From CAZJQT01 sp964548655 (lineage in GTDB: Bacteria > Patescibacteriota > Saccharimonadia > Saccharimonadales > CAZJQT01), in the NCBI GenBank assembly GCA_964548655.1, contig CAZJQT010000001.1:1-64000 (forward strand): 64,000 bases of DNA. Direction: 5' to 3'. Numbering within the stretch: the first letter of the stretch is position 1; every line of letters begins with the position of its first letter. A model generated the notes under the pieces. That model was not told the DNA's origin. It made no database searches and saw only the letters and a list, made by a program, of their open reading frames with translations. The position numbers and the translations under genes are program-made. Below, piece after piece: positions 1-7,510 of the stretch.

Positions 1-616
1 AATCCATGTTGTCTGTTTGAACAAAACCGGTTACGTCATTAAAAATCGTCTGTAAGACTGGTTGTATGTTGTCTTGAGTCAATTTATCGGCCTCGGCAAA
101 CTCGGGTGTGGGGTGAGTAACCCAGACTTTGTTCATGCGTGCTACGTCCAAATCACTAAGGGTGGTAGGTGTTTCTGGGGTTTGTGTGGTGGGAGCCGAA
201 GAAGTTTCAGAACCAGAGTCTGCAGCTGGGCCAGCGCTTGCGGCAGGCGTGCCAGCGGACACTTTTGACTCCCCGCTATCTTTGGTGACCACAAGTGTAC
301 CAACCACACCTATAGCAAGGGCTGTGGCTGTGCCCAAAGCCACAAAAAGCTTGTTGTGGCTTTTCCGGGGTTTTTTTGTGTCGTCGTCGTATGGTGAAGG
401 TTCTGCACCGACAACGGTGTTAGCATCAAGGCTTGGCATATTTTCTGGAAGAGTTGATATGTCATAAGGGGCAGTTAAGACACCTTCTTCTACTGAACTA
501 AGAGGGGTTTTATCAAATTCATTAACAGGTCTCTCGTGACCCGCCTTGCCTGAATGAGGCGTAGAATGGATTGTCTCTACTTGGCTTTCTTCAGTACGTC
601 TATCTTTATCGTTCAT
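1..616 (-). CDS. membrane-anchored hypothetical protein (3' end outside window)
   Basis: An open frame runs from ATG at 616 to the window edge, so the C-terminus is missing. The start is preceded by an AAGAGGA ribosome binding site. The first ~100 residues are hydrophilic and acidic, followed by a Lys/Arg patch, one membrane helix (about 107-128, LFVALGTATALAIGVVG) and a Ser/Thr/Pro/Ala-rich linker leading into an outside domain. This is the topology of a cytosol-to-surface anchored protein. I recognise no family. It is transcribed divergently from the pilin array and could belong to the same envelope apparatus, but that is inference. Confidence 0.75.
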   Translation of the reverse strand, partial: MNDKDRRTEESQVETIHSTPHSGKAGHERPVNEFDKTPLSSVEEGVLTAPYDISTLPENMPSLDANTVVGAEPSPYDDDTKKPRKSHNKLFVALGTATALAIGVVGTLVVTKDSGESKVSAGTPAASAGPAADSGSETSSAPTTQTPETPTTLSDLDVARMNKVWVTHPTPEFAEADKLTQDNIQPVLQTIFNDVTGFVQTDNMD

Positions 617-731
617 AAATCCTCTTAATTAGTAAATGTGGAACAACTAATTATAACACATTATGCTAGGGGTGGATACTCTGGTGCTAAAGAGTTGTAA
701 TTTGTAAGGAGTGATATTATAGTTGAGCTAA

Positions 732-1376
732 ATGTTAGTGCTAAAAAATAAAAGATTTCACCTATTGTTGTTGGCGGCTGCAACTCTGTTAGGCATTTCA
801 ACCATAGCTCTGATTAGATCGCAAAAAGTGCTGGCGGCGGCAATTACTGAATATCGAAGTTGTAGCACCGGCCAACTACAAGTAATAAAAATTGACGACA
901 GACAAACCGGTGGTGCAACATGTGATAGTGGTATCAAAAATCTGGTCCAAGAACCAGCTGGCCAAGGTACTTCTATAGAATTTTCATGTTCTGACGGAAG
1001 CACACCTAACCAAGTTGGCGGTACCCTACTGTGCCCACAAGGCACAACGATGGCCATAAATACTACCGCACCAATTATCTCCGGGACAGCAGGGTCTGCT
1101 GCTAGCGGCTGTGCCACAAAGCCCACCACCGACATCTGCCACAATGTAATAATTCAGAACTATATTCAGCCACTTATTAATTTTCTGGGTATCGGTTTTG
1201 GTTTAATAACAACCATCATGATAGTCATCGGCGGTGTCCAATATTCTGCGGCCGGCGACAACCCTCAAGCCGTCCAGGCCGCCAAAAAACGGATATTCAA
1301 TGCTATATTCGCACTGGTAGTATTCATGCTTATGTACGCGTTCTTACAATTCCTAGTACCAGGAGGCTTGTTTTAG
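732..1376 (+). CDS. T4SS pilin-like membrane protein 1 (VirB2/TrbC type)
   Basis: First of six tandem related genes. It is 214 aa, with an N-terminal signal-like helix (about 9-36), a Cys-rich external segment of some eight cysteines, and two C-terminal helices around residues 148-212 separated by a short basic loop. The helix-IGG-Y-SAAGD-loop-helix pattern matches the CPR-type 'T4SS pilin' family related to VirB2/TrbC, whose members are processed and assembled into conjugation-type pili. It is the longest member, and its cysteines suggest a disulfide-stabilised extension. A TATTAT -10 lies at 715-720, 11 nt before the ATG, without a Shine-Dalgarno. The next gene starts directly after its stop. 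Confidence 0.75.
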   Translation: MLVLKNKRFHLLLLAAATLLGISTIALIRSQKVLAAAITEYRSCSTGQLQVIKIDDRQTGGATCDSGIKNLVQEPAGQGTSIEFSCSDGSTPNQVGGTLLCPQGTTMAINTTAPIISGTAGSAASGCATKPTTDICHNVIIQNYIQPLINFLGIGFGLITTIMIVIGGVQYSAAGDNPQAVQAAKKRIFNAIFALVVFMLMYAFLQFLVPGGLF

Positions 1377-1892
1377 ATGAGAAACCTAGCTAAACCCAAA
1401 CTTATACTAGCCACATTATTGGCCGTATTTGGGTTAGTGGTGTCGGCTAATTTGCATGCTAAACCGGTCTACGCCCAAGTTTTAGGTGATCAATGCTCTG
1501 ATGGCACATTTGCACCCAAGGGAGTTGCGGCTAACTGCGGCGTTTGTGACAATAACGACTTTTTTGGCTTGGTTTCCTGGGATAAATATTTGGAGAAAAA
1601 GGGTGATTGCACGCCCAAAATAGATTTAGTCGGCAACACTTCACAACCTGATCCAAACCGTTTTAATGTGATTTGGCTGATTGGCTTAGCCATATTTGAA
1701 GATATCCTTAGGGTTGCTTCTGTAGTGGCGGTCGCCTTCATTATCTACGGAGGGTTCCGCTATATAACAAGTCAAGGCCAGCCCGATAATACCAAAGCAG
1801 CCCTATCTTCTATTATTAATGCCGTCATTGGACTGGCTATAGCTATTATTGGTGCATCGATAGTTTCATTTATAGGAGCAAAGTTAGGATGA
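1377..1892 (+). CDS. T4SS pilin-like membrane protein 2
   Basis: This protein has 171 aa: a signal peptide (about 7-33, ending in an Ala-Gln site), a ~60-residue external part with a CGVC motif, then two membrane helices (about 113-133 and 150-170). The connecting loop reads YGGFRYITSQGQPDN, the signature shared with its five neighbours. The ATG follows the TAG of the previous gene with no gap, so translation is probably coupled. It is related to VirB2/TrbC pilins by topology and motif. Whether it is a pilus subunit or an assembly component cannot be told from sequence. Confidence 0.72.
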   Translation: MRNLAKPKLILATLLAVFGLVVSANLHAKPVYAQVLGDQCSDGTFAPKGVAANCGVCDNNDFFGLVSWDKYLEKKGDCTPKIDLVGNTSQPDPNRFNVIWLIGLAIFEDILRVASVVAVAFIIYGGFRYITSQGQPDNTKAALSSIINAVIGLAIAIIGASIVSFIGAKLG

Positions 1893-1893
1893 T

Positions 1894-2166
1894 ATGCATT
1901 TACTAATACTTTTTTCAATTGACAGTCCCTTTCCGCAAGTAAGCAGTGGTAGCGGCACTATAACTAACGTCTTAAACATCGCACTCGGGATTGCCGGGGG
2001 ACTGTCACTAGTTTTTGTAACCTTTGGCGGCTTTAAGTACGTGCTGTCGCGTGGTGAACCACAAGAAACCGCCAAAGCCAAAGACACAATTTTGTACGCT
2101 GTAATTGGTTTGGCTGTTACTGTACTGGCCGGTGTGATCGTAAATTTTGTGATAGGCAAACTATGA
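1894..2166 (+). CDS. T4SS pilin-like membrane protein 3 (short)
   Basis: Shortest member of the array at 90 aa. It has a brief hydrophobic N-terminus, a glycine/serine stretch, then the two conserved helices with GGFKYVLSRGEPQETAKAKD in the loop. It lacks the Cys-containing external domain of genes 1 and 2. The ATG lies one base after the preceding TGA, and its own TGA overlaps the next ATG (ATGA), so genes 2-4 look co-translated. The role is inferred from the array: a pilin-like subunit of a type IV secretion or conjugation-type system. Confidence 0.72.
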   Translation: MHLLILFSIDSPFPQVSSGSGTITNVLNIALGIAGGLSLVFVTFGGFKYVLSRGEPQETAKAKDTILYAVIGLAVTVLAGVIVNFVIGKL

Positions 2167-2555
2167 TCAGAAAATTTTTTGCCAGTCTAGGGATACTATC
2201 GTTGAGCCTAAATGCGTTTGGAGCCGTTGCGCTGGCCATAGATGTCAACAATCAGATTTGCCAACAGCCCGGCGCCGACCAGTCGTCTTTTTGTATGCAG
2301 AATACACAAAACCAAGGCAAAAACACCGTATTTGGCACCGATGGTATCATCACCAAAATTGTCAGTATCATATCCCTACTAACGGGCGTTGCATCGGTGA
2401 TTATGATAATTGTTGGTGGCCTGCAATACGTTTTATCAACCGGCGATCCAAACCGAACCAACACAGCCAAAAACACCATTTTGTACGCCTTAATCGGCCT
2501 AGTAGTGGCTATATCAGCCCAAGTTATAGTAAGATTGGTGCTAAGTAGACTATAA
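2163..2555 (+). CDS. T4SS pilin-like membrane protein 4
   Basis: This protein has 130 aa, with a signal peptide (about 1-26), a short external segment with two Cys (CQQPG... SFC), and two helices (about 65-90 and 105-128). The core VGGLQYVLSTGDP then TAKNTILYALIGLVV is nearly identical to genes 5 and 6. It overlaps gene 3 by 4 bp. Family knowledge (VirB2/TrbC): the mature pilin keeps the two helices in the membrane until it is polymerised. Confidence 0.75.
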   Translation: MIRKFFASLGILSLSLNAFGAVALAIDVNNQICQQPGADQSSFCMQNTQNQGKNTVFGTDGIITKIVSIISLLTGVASVIMIIVGGLQYVLSTGDPNRTNTAKNTILYALIGLVVAISAQVIVRLVLSRL

Positions 2556-2565
2556 GGAAAACTAA

Positions 2566-3024
2566 ATGCTAAAAAGAATTTTAATGCTAGCAATCACATT
2601 TGTAACACTAAGCGGCGCATTTGTATTAGCGGATGCAGCAGTCGTAAACGCCCAAGCTGCTCCATCCACGACTGACGCCAATAAAACCGCTGCCTGTGAA
2701 GGTTTAGCTCTAACCGGCACCACCTGTGACTCCACAACAAGCTCTAGCGGAGTCAGCGATACTATTAAACTTGTCATAAATGTCTTAAGTCTGGTCGTCG
2801 GCGTAGCCGCGGTCATCATGATCATCATCGGCGGGCTTAAATACATCCTGTCTCAGGGCGAAGGCTCCAACACCGCTAGTGCCAAAAACACCATTCTTTA
2901 TGCCATAGTTGGTTTGGTGATTGTTGCTCTAGCCCAAGTCATTGTGCGCTTTGTAATTAACAAAACGCCAAATGCACCTTGTCCTACCGGGCAAACTAGG
3001 CAGACCGATGGTACTTGCGCTTGA
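2566..3024 (+). CDS. T4SS pilin-like membrane protein 5
   Basis: This protein has 152 aa, with a signal peptide ending at an Ala-rich site near residue 30, a short loop with two cysteines, and two helices (about 80-100 and 115-140) around GGLKYILSQGEGSN and KNTILYAIVGLV. Unlike its neighbours it has a hydrophilic C-terminal tail with two more Cys (about residues 139-152). It starts 10 bp after gene 4 with a GGAAA-type ribosome site. It is very similar to gene 6 in the helices, so these two look like the most recent duplicates. Confidence 0.75.
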   Translation: MLKRILMLAITFVTLSGAFVLADAAVVNAQAAPSTTDANKTAACEGLALTGTTCDSTTSSSGVSDTIKLVINVLSLVVGVAAVIMIIIGGLKYILSQGEGSNTASAKNTILYAIVGLVIVALAQVIVRFVINKTPNAPCPTGQTRQTDGTCA

Positions 3025-3050
3025 TAGTCCTAAAGCGTTTGTGGTATAAA
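3021..3050 (+). promoter_or_regulatory. sigma-70-type promoter for pilin 6
   Basis: TTGATA (3021-3026) and TATAAA (3045-3050) are separated by 18 bp. They lie between pilin genes 5 and 6, so the last pilin can be expressed on its own. A leader with the ribosome site AAGAAAGG follows. Confidence 0.55.
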
Positions 3051-3087
3051 TTAATCTGAAGTATTTAAGAAAGGTCCTCTAAATAAA

Positions 3088-3507
3088 ATGAAGAAGATTA
3101 TCAAAAGATTTCTAACCACCCTATCCATTACTACATTGTTTGCTGTGCCAATCTTGGCGCCAGCGGTGGTTAATGCTCAAGATGCCATCAACACCAACCT
3201 ATGTAACGGTGCTAATCTATCATTTGACCCTAGCCAGACTAGTTGTGTGAATGATCCAGCTACCGCTCAGTCCAAGGTGGATGACATCATCAAACTGGTC
3301 ATCAATATTTTCTCCCTGATTGTCGGTATCGTATCTGTCATTATGATCATCATCGGTGGCCTTAAGTACATAACCTCAGGTGGCGACAGCGGTAATATTA
3401 CCGGTGCCAAGAACACCATCCTCTATGCCATCATCGGTTTAGTAGTGGTAGCACTCGCCCAAGTCATTGTGCGCTTTGTCCTAGCAAAAGCTGCGCCTGG
3501 GCCATAA
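3088..3507 (+). CDS. T4SS pilin-like membrane protein 6 (likely major subunit)
   Basis: This protein has 139 aa, with a signal peptide (about 1-31), an external segment with two Cys, and two helices joined by GGLKYITSGGDSGN. The second helix begins KNTILYAIIGLV. It differs from the rest of the array in having its own promoter, a longer leader with an AGAAAGG site, and a strong terminator 20 bp after its stop. Independent expression would fit a major pilin made in excess, which is an inference. Confidence 0.75.
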   Translation: MKKIIKRFLTTLSITTLFAVPILAPAVVNAQDAINTNLCNGANLSFDPSQTSCVNDPATAQSKVDDIIKLVINIFSLIVGIVSVIMIIIGGLKYITSGGDSGNITGAKNTILYAIIGLVVVALAQVIVRFVLAKAAPGP

Positions 3508-3528
3508 GGTATTTGAAACGAACAAACA

Positions 3529-3560
3529 AAAATCCCGCACGGACTTGTGCGGGATTTTCA
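3529..3560. terminator. bidirectional intrinsic terminator
   Basis: A perfect hairpin (AAATCCCGCAC, loop GGACTT, GTGCGGGATTT) is flanked by A-tract and T-tract. It sits between the convergent pilin 6 and hsp20 genes and can terminate both. Confidence 0.9.
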
Positions 3561-3575
3561 ATTAGAGCCTTGTCT

Positions 3576-4061
3576 TTACTGGATCTGAATTTTCTTAACT
3601 GAATCTTGTTTTAGTTTTGAGAAACTAATTGTTAAGACACCATCTTTCAAAACAGCTTCAATCTCTTCTTCTTTTACCGGTACTGGTAAGGCAATACTGC
3701 GGCTAAATTCACCCCAGTAGCATTCCTGTACAAAGTAATTCTCTACATTGTCTTCGTTGCCGGCACTCAGGGTGCCACGAATGCTCAGGGTATTGTCAGC
3801 GATACTGACATCCAAATCAGCTTTGTTAACACCAGCCACGCGGCCTTTTACCACTAGCTTTTCTTTGGTTTCATAAACATCGACGGCTAATTGGCCAGGT
3901 ACGGCCTCGTCTTCATCCCAGTCATCGTTAGTGGCTGCCGCGGTTGCATCATCACCAGCAACTGGTGCGTCCGCTGGCGCTCCAAAGTCTTCCTCGCCCA
4001 AAAAGGCGGCTGTTAGCTCATCTTCCATTAATAGTTCATCGTCACGGTTTTTCCGTGCCAT
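3576..4061 (-). CDS. Hsp20/alpha-crystallin small heat-shock protein
   Basis: ATP-independent holdase chaperone of 161 aa. The acidic N-terminal ~55 residues vary in this family. The alpha-crystallin domain spans about 57-161, from GQLAVDVYETKEKLVVKG to the conserved AVLKDGVLTI strand. A C-terminal IQIQ resembles the IxI anchor that binds neighbouring subunits in the oligomer. A strong GGAGGG ribosome site precedes ATG 4061, and a TATACT box lies about 65 bp upstream. No CIRCE-like repeat was seen, so it is not obviously co-regulated with groESL. Confidence 0.93.
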   Translation of the reverse strand: MARKNRDDELLMEDELTAAFLGEEDFGAPADAPVAGDDATAAATNDDWDEDEAVPGQLAVDVYETKEKLVVKGRVAGVNKADLDVSIADNTLSIRGTLSAGNEDNVENYFVQECYWGEFSRSIALPVPVKEEEIEAVLKDGVLTISFSKLKQDSVKKIQIQ

Positions 4062-4267
4062 AGTTGTTACCCTCCAGATTATTCCAATTGTGTTTGCAAT
4101 TTTTGTTACTACTCAGTATAGCTAGGTGGTTATAGGTGTGCAACCTCGGGAACCTATATTTACAACATATTATCAACAACAACTATCCGGCTTACGCCGC
4201 ATCCAAGCACATAACCCAGGGCAACGGGCTTGTGTTTAGTTTAAAAGCTTAGTCTAAACTAGTAATT

Positions 4268-4942
4268 ATGCCGCTTTTGGACAATTTACTGTCTGTGATT
4301 GCTCCACATAGCTGTCTTGTCTGTGGCTGTGAGGGCAAATTGGTTTGCAAGCTCTGCGCTTTTGATGCCTTCCCTCAACTACCAAGCCGTTGCTATCGCT
4401 GCAAGGCACTGACTAACGATTACGCGGTTTGTGACAAATGTCGGACTAGTACCAGTCTCAAACATGTTTGGATCAATACGGCTTATGAAAACACAGCCAA
4501 AGATCTACTGCATTTCTATAAATTTGAACGGGCTCGCTCGGCGTCTTCGGTCATAGCTGAAAGCTTAGATGAATTTTTACCCTACTTCGCTGAACAAATT
4601 TTGGTGGTGCCGGTGCCAACCGCCACTGAGCGTATCCGCCAGCGTGGTTATGATCAAGCAGCACTTTTAGCAAAAGGACTGGCCAATAGGCGAAACCTAG
4701 AATATTTACCTGCTCTGGCTCGCTTAACCCACACTCGGCAGGTTGGGGCTAGCCGCAAACAGCGTTTTGAACAGCTTGAATCGGCCTTTAGCATTACCAA
4801 GCCGCAAGCAATCAAAAATCAGGAGATCTTATTGGTGGACGATGTTATAACCACCGGCGCGACACTTGAAACCTTGGCCAGACTGCTCAAAAAAGATGGT
4901 GCCAAAAAGGTCATGGCCGCTACCTTTGCCCAAAAACTGTAA
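4268..4942 (+). CDS. comF: ComF family phosphoribosyltransferase-like protein
   Basis: A 224-aa protein with the usual ComF plan: an N-terminal double CxxC zinc-finger-like region (about 15-62, CLVCGCEG ... CYRC ... CDKC), then a type I phosphoribosyltransferase domain with VVPVPT (about 117) and the PRPP loop LLVDDVITTGATL (about 193-205). ComF acts in DNA uptake in transformable bacteria, passing imported single strands to the recombination machinery. Many genomes carry it without proven competence. A TAAACT -10 box lies 7 nt before the ATG and there is no Shine-Dalgarno, so the mRNA is probably leaderless. Confidence 0.9.
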   Translation: MPLLDNLLSVIAPHSCLVCGCEGKLVCKLCAFDAFPQLPSRCYRCKALTNDYAVCDKCRTSTSLKHVWINTAYENTAKDLLHFYKFERARSASSVIAESLDEFLPYFAEQILVVPVPTATERIRQRGYDQAALLAKGLANRRNLEYLPALARLTHTRQVGASRKQRFEQLESAFSITKPQAIKNQEILLVDDVITTGATLETLARLLKKDGAKKVMAATFAQKL

Positions 4943-4978
4943 GCAATTAAGCCTTAATGATATAATCACCTCTGTTGC

Positions 4979-5066
4979 GGAAGGGTCGCATAGTGGTCGA
5001 GTGCACTGGTCTTGAAAACCGGAGACCTGAGAGGGTCCGTGGGTTCGAATCCCACCCCTTCCGCCA
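4979..5066 (+). tRNA. tRNA-Ser(UGA)
   Basis: Acceptor arms GGAAGGG/CCCTTCC, anticodon loop CTTGAAA with anticodon TGA, a long variable arm, T-arm GTGGGTTCGAATCCCAC, discriminator G and encoded CCA. This is a typical type II tRNA reading UCA/UCG. Confidence 0.97.
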
Positions 5067-5067
5067 C

Positions 5068-5300
5068 GTCAAAGCGCTGCTTTGACTTTCGTTTTGAAAT
5101 TAAATTTTCAAAACTCCAGTTCTCACAGGCTTTTCCTTTAAAATCTCTAAACAGCCTATAGCTTGGTTTAGAGATTTTGATTAGAATGGGCTTGGTCTGG
5201 ATTTTCAATCCATGGAGTCGGCTTTGCCGCTCTGACTGTTTGAAAATCCAAAAGGAAGGTCAGCCCGTAAAATTAACTTTCCAACATATTGGAAAGTTAA
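5068..5300. repeat. run of five hairpins between two tRNA-Ser genes
   Basis: No gene is visible between the tRNAs. The spacer holds consecutive inverted repeats: 5068-5075/5079-5086 (8 bp, followed by a T-rich stretch, possible tRNA terminator); 5091-5100/5104-5114 (one bulge); 5140-5152/5166-5178 (13 bp perfect); 5199-5208/5240-5249 (10 bp perfect) enclosed by 5188-5192/5262-5266; and 5273-5284/5289-5300 (12 bp perfect, 4-nt loop). The density is far above what a simple terminator needs. Function unknown. Confidence 0.7.
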
Positions 5301-5321
5301 CCAAAGGGCTAAACCTGACAC

Positions 5322-5414
5322 GGAGAGGTACCCAAGTGGCTCAAGGGGATGGTTTGCTAAATCATTAGGGGGACGCAAGTTCCCGCGAGAGTTCGAATCT
5401 CTCCCTCTCCGCCA
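5322..5414 (+). tRNA. tRNA-Ser(GCU)
   Basis: Acceptor GGAGAGG/CCTCTCC, anticodon GCT in loop TTGCTAA, long variable arm, T-arm GAGAGTTCGAATCTCTC, discriminator G and encoded CCA. It reads AGC/AGU. Confidence 0.97.
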
Positions 5415-5449
5415 AATAGATAATTACCGGTAAGTGGTACAATACGCTT

Positions 5450-6112
5450 ATGCAACCAGGGGACACTATCACACCACATCAGCCTGATTCAGACGAGCAG
5501 GCCAAACCTGAAGTTGAGCAACCTGAGCCCAAACCCGAGCATACTGAGCACAAAGCCAAGGCTCACACGCCTGATGCCAAAGAGACCCCAGAACCAAGCC
5601 AAACCTGGAAGTACCATGCCGAAGCCGCCGTTCCAGCAACTACGTCCACTAGCACCCAGTCGGTAAATTGGAGCGCATCTGAATACATTGATCACCAAAA
5701 AGCAACCAGCTGGTACCTGGGACTGATAGTAGTTACGGTACTTGCCTGTGGTCTGATATTTTGGCTGACTCACGACCTTATTACTCTAGTGGTTATTGCT
5801 ATAGCGGCGGCTCTGTTTGGTGTGGCTGGTGCTCGTAAACCGCGGACTTTGGAATACGAACTCAATAATCGTGGCGTCCAAATTGGTGCCAAGTTTTATG
5901 ATTACGCTGGTTTCAAATCCTTCACAGTTTTGGAAGAAGGTGCCATTAATTCTATTCAGCTGTTGCCCCTGAAACGTTTTATGCCACCGATTAGCCTGTA
6001 CTGTCCGCCCGAACAAGAAGATGCTGTAGTTGGCCTAATAGGCAGTTATTTACCACACGAAGAACGTTCCAGTGATCCAATTGATAGCTTAATGCGCAAG
6101 GTTAGATTTTAG
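5450..6112 (+). CDS. hypothetical two-helix membrane protein
   Basis: This protein has 220 aa. The first ~85 residues are Glu/Pro/Lys/His-rich and probably disordered. Two adjacent membrane helices follow (about 88-107 and 110-128), then a compact C-terminal domain of ~90 residues beginning RKPRTLEYELNNRGVQIG. The C-terminal part resembles the PH-like beta-rich domains seen after paired helices in many bacterial membrane proteins, but I do not assign a family. TACAAT at 5438-5443 lies 6 nt before ATG, indicating a leaderless transcript. Its end overlaps the convergent DUF2127 gene by 11 bp. Confidence 0.8.
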   Translation: MQPGDTITPHQPDSDEQAKPEVEQPEPKPEHTEHKAKAHTPDAKETPEPSQTWKYHAEAAVPATTSTSTQSVNWSASEYIDHQKATSWYLGLIVVTVLACGLIFWLTHDLITLVVIAIAAALFGVAGARKPRTLEYELNNRGVQIGAKFYDYAGFKSFTVLEEGAINSIQLLPLKRFMPPISLYCPPEQEDAVVGLIGSYLPHEERSSDPIDSLMRKVRF

Positions 6113-6593
6113 CTTCAGCTAAAGCCCGATGTTTTTTGTACTCAAGCCAAGTTAGCCAAATAACAAACACGTCAAAGACGGTCAAAATAATTAAACCAAC
6201 TGAAAATTGATAACTCAAGCGGTAAAGTTGGTAGCCAATAAAGGCTAACAATATTGCTATCATCCAGGGGTAGGCCCAAATCTTTTGTTTGAACAAAGCA
6301 ATAATAATCACGATTTTAACCAACCCGTGCGACAGCAGATAAAAAGCTCCAAACAGAGTAGATGAAGATGTTAAATGGGCCGAACTGTGACGTAAATAAT
6401 TGGCCAAAAAATCATGTGGATCAGTAGCTAACTCGTGTTCGGTCAACCACATCACCGCATGGTTAATCGTGCCCGGTGAAATGAATAATAAAGATACTCC
6501 ACCAATAACTTCCAATGCTGAATCTAGAGCTTTTAAGACCAGACTTGTATAAAAAGCTTTGTCTAACGCTGAATATTTGTGGTGCTCGGCCAT
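6102..6593 (-). CDS. DUF2127-type integral membrane protein
   Basis: This 163-aa protein has four predicted helices. It begins AEHHKYSALDKAFYTSLVLKA, and the segment SHGLVKIVIIIALFKQKIWAYPW is characteristic of the DUF2127 family, whose function is unknown. I start at ATG 6593 rather than the upstream ATG at 6605 because the family begins close to the first helix. It converges with the preceding plus-strand gene, with an 11-bp overlap of coding ends. Nothing in the context points to a pathway. Confidence 0.75.
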   Translation of the reverse strand: MAEHHKYSALDKAFYTSLVLKALDSALEVIGGVSLLFISPGTINHAVMWLTEHELATDPHDFLANYLRHSSAHLTSSSTLFGAFYLLSHGLVKIVIIIALFKQKIWAYPWMIAILLAFIGYQLYRLSYQFSVGLIILTVFDVFVIWLTWLEYKKHRALAEAKI

Positions 6594-6646
6594 GACAGTA
6601 ATCATAGCATTACATGGATAGCTGCGATCTGGGATTAAACTGGCTG

Positions 6647-6814
6647 TTAGTAGCTAAAACCGCTGGAACCAGTGCCGCTTTTGTGAATGAAAAAGTAGTA
6701 AACCAGGCCGTAAACAACAGCGCCGATAATTACATACAGTACAACCCATTGCCACATCGGCCGTTTGCCGTAGCCTTTGGTTGGTTTTGATGCTGGTTGA
6801 TTTTCGTCTGCCAT
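6647..6814 (-). CDS. 55-aa single-helix membrane protein
   Basis: A short frame with an excellent ribosome site (GGAGGG, about 6 nt before ATG 6814). The hydrophilic N-terminus is rich in Lys/Pro (about 1-19). One membrane helix (about 21-42, WQWVVLYVIIGAVVYGLVYY) is followed by a small Gly/Ser tail. It lies just downstream of tRNA-Arg(GCG) on the same strand. No family is recognised. The strong start signal and clear topology make it a real gene despite its size. Confidence 0.75.
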   Translation of the reverse strand: MADENQPASKPTKGYGKRPMWQWVVLYVIIGAVVYGLVYYFFIHKSGTGSSGFSY

Positions 6815-6851
6815 ATTTCCCTCCTAACCAATAATACTCCAAGTTCGACCT

Positions 6852-6928
6852 TGGTACACCCGGCGTGATTCGAACACACGACCTCCAGTACCGCAAACTG
6901 GCGCTCTATCCAGCTGAGCTACGGGTGC
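6852..6928 (-). tRNA. tRNA-Arg(GCG)
   Basis: On the minus strand: acceptor GCACCCG/CGGGTGT, D-arm GCTCAGCTGGATAGAGC, anticodon arm CCAGT-TTGCGGT-ACTGG giving anticodon GCG, T-arm GTGTGTTCGAATCACGC, discriminator A and encoded CCA. It reads CGC/CGU with G34. Most bacteria use ACG edited to inosine here. Confidence 0.93.
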
Positions 6929-6942
6929 ACGTCGACGAGTGA

Positions 6943-7059
6943 TAGTTAGGTAGCTTATTTGCTGACAAAACAAGTTTGCTCAGCAAAAGCACCTACCTAA
7001 CTAAGCCGTCTCCTCTCAATTTTGCAAACAGCAAACAGGTTGCTTGGTTTGTAAAATTG
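6943..7059 (-). ncRNA. conserved two-hairpin element, copy 1 (upstream of tRNA-Arg)
   Basis: In plus-strand coordinates, hairpin 2 pairs 6943-6953 with 6993-7003 (11 bp) and 6958-6965 with 6980-6987 (8 bp), closing a 14-nt loop CAAAACAAGTTTGC. Hairpin 1 pairs 7017-7029 with 7047-7059 (13 bp, one wobble). On the minus strand hairpin 1 comes first, then AGAGGAGA, then hairpin 2, then the tRNA. Copy 2 at 7511-7611 has the same plan with different stem sequences. The transcribed strand is inferred from the tRNA. Confidence 0.55.
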
Positions 7060-7208
7060 GTAGCAACATGGAATTGCAACAGGGGTAATGCTAACACGTT
7101 TGAGGGGTTATTACCAGACCGTGAGGGTTCTGTAAGTTTTTTTACTGAAACCCCTAAAATTTACTAGTACGCTAAGAGTACTTTAAAAAGTAATTGTGGG
7201 GGAAGAGC
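7060..7208. other. intergenic stretch with promoter-like and inverted repeats
   Basis: No gene is seen here. It contains a loose AGGGGTT/AAACCCCT inverted repeat (about 7101-7157) around a T-tract, and a small AGTAC/GTACT repeat just ahead of the next gene. It probably holds the promoters for the minus-strand structured RNA/tRNA unit and for the small plus-strand gene. Confidence 0.35.
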
Positions 7209-7388
7209 ATGAACAAATACTATTTCATTAAGGAAAATGATTTGTGGAGCAGCTACAAACTCAATCAATTAGCCAAGTCACCAACCGAGTACGATGATTT
7301 GGAAACTCCGCTTAATAACGAATGGCGCAAACGCGCCCGCCGTCTGCAAGTACGCCGCTGGCGCAAGATCAAACAACAATTAGTCTAG
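7209..7388 (+). CDS. 59-aa basic hypothetical protein
   Basis: ATG 7209 follows the purine-rich GGGGGAAGAG, a plausible ribosome site. The upstream in-frame ATG at 7194 falls before that site, so I reject it. The N-terminus reads MNKYYFIKENDLWSSYKLNQ and the last 20 residues are strongly basic (RKRARRLQVRRWRKIKQQL), suggesting nucleic-acid or ribosome binding. No family is recognised. Its end is 12 bp from the convergent tRNA-Ser(CGA). Confidence 0.65.
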   Translation: MNKYYFIKENDLWSSYKLNQLAKSPTEYDDLETPLNNEWRKRARRLQVRRWRKIKQQLV

Positions 7389-7400
7389 TCCACTTCTATG

Positions 7401-7488
<88 letters not shown>

Positions 7489-7510
7489 TTCGTCAATACA
7501 AGTTAATGAA

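Noticed and set aside
62..467. Two plus-strand ORFs near the window start
   Set aside because: They oppose a long open minus-strand frame with a ribosome site and proper signal/linker composition.
4966..5208. Minus-strand ORF over tRNA-Ser(UGA) with VGFEPTDPLRSPVFKTSALDH
   Set aside because: This is the familiar antisense translation of a tRNA-Ser gene, often misannotated as a protein. The tRNA is certain.
6654..6896. Minus-strand 80-aa ORF overlapping tRNA-Arg
   Set aside because: It starts inside the tRNA and lacks a ribosome site. A different frame (6647-6814) has AGGAGG and a clean membrane helix.
6976..7167. Plus-strand 63-aa ORF
   Set aside because: It runs through the two-hairpin element and has no ribosome site or -10 box at its start.
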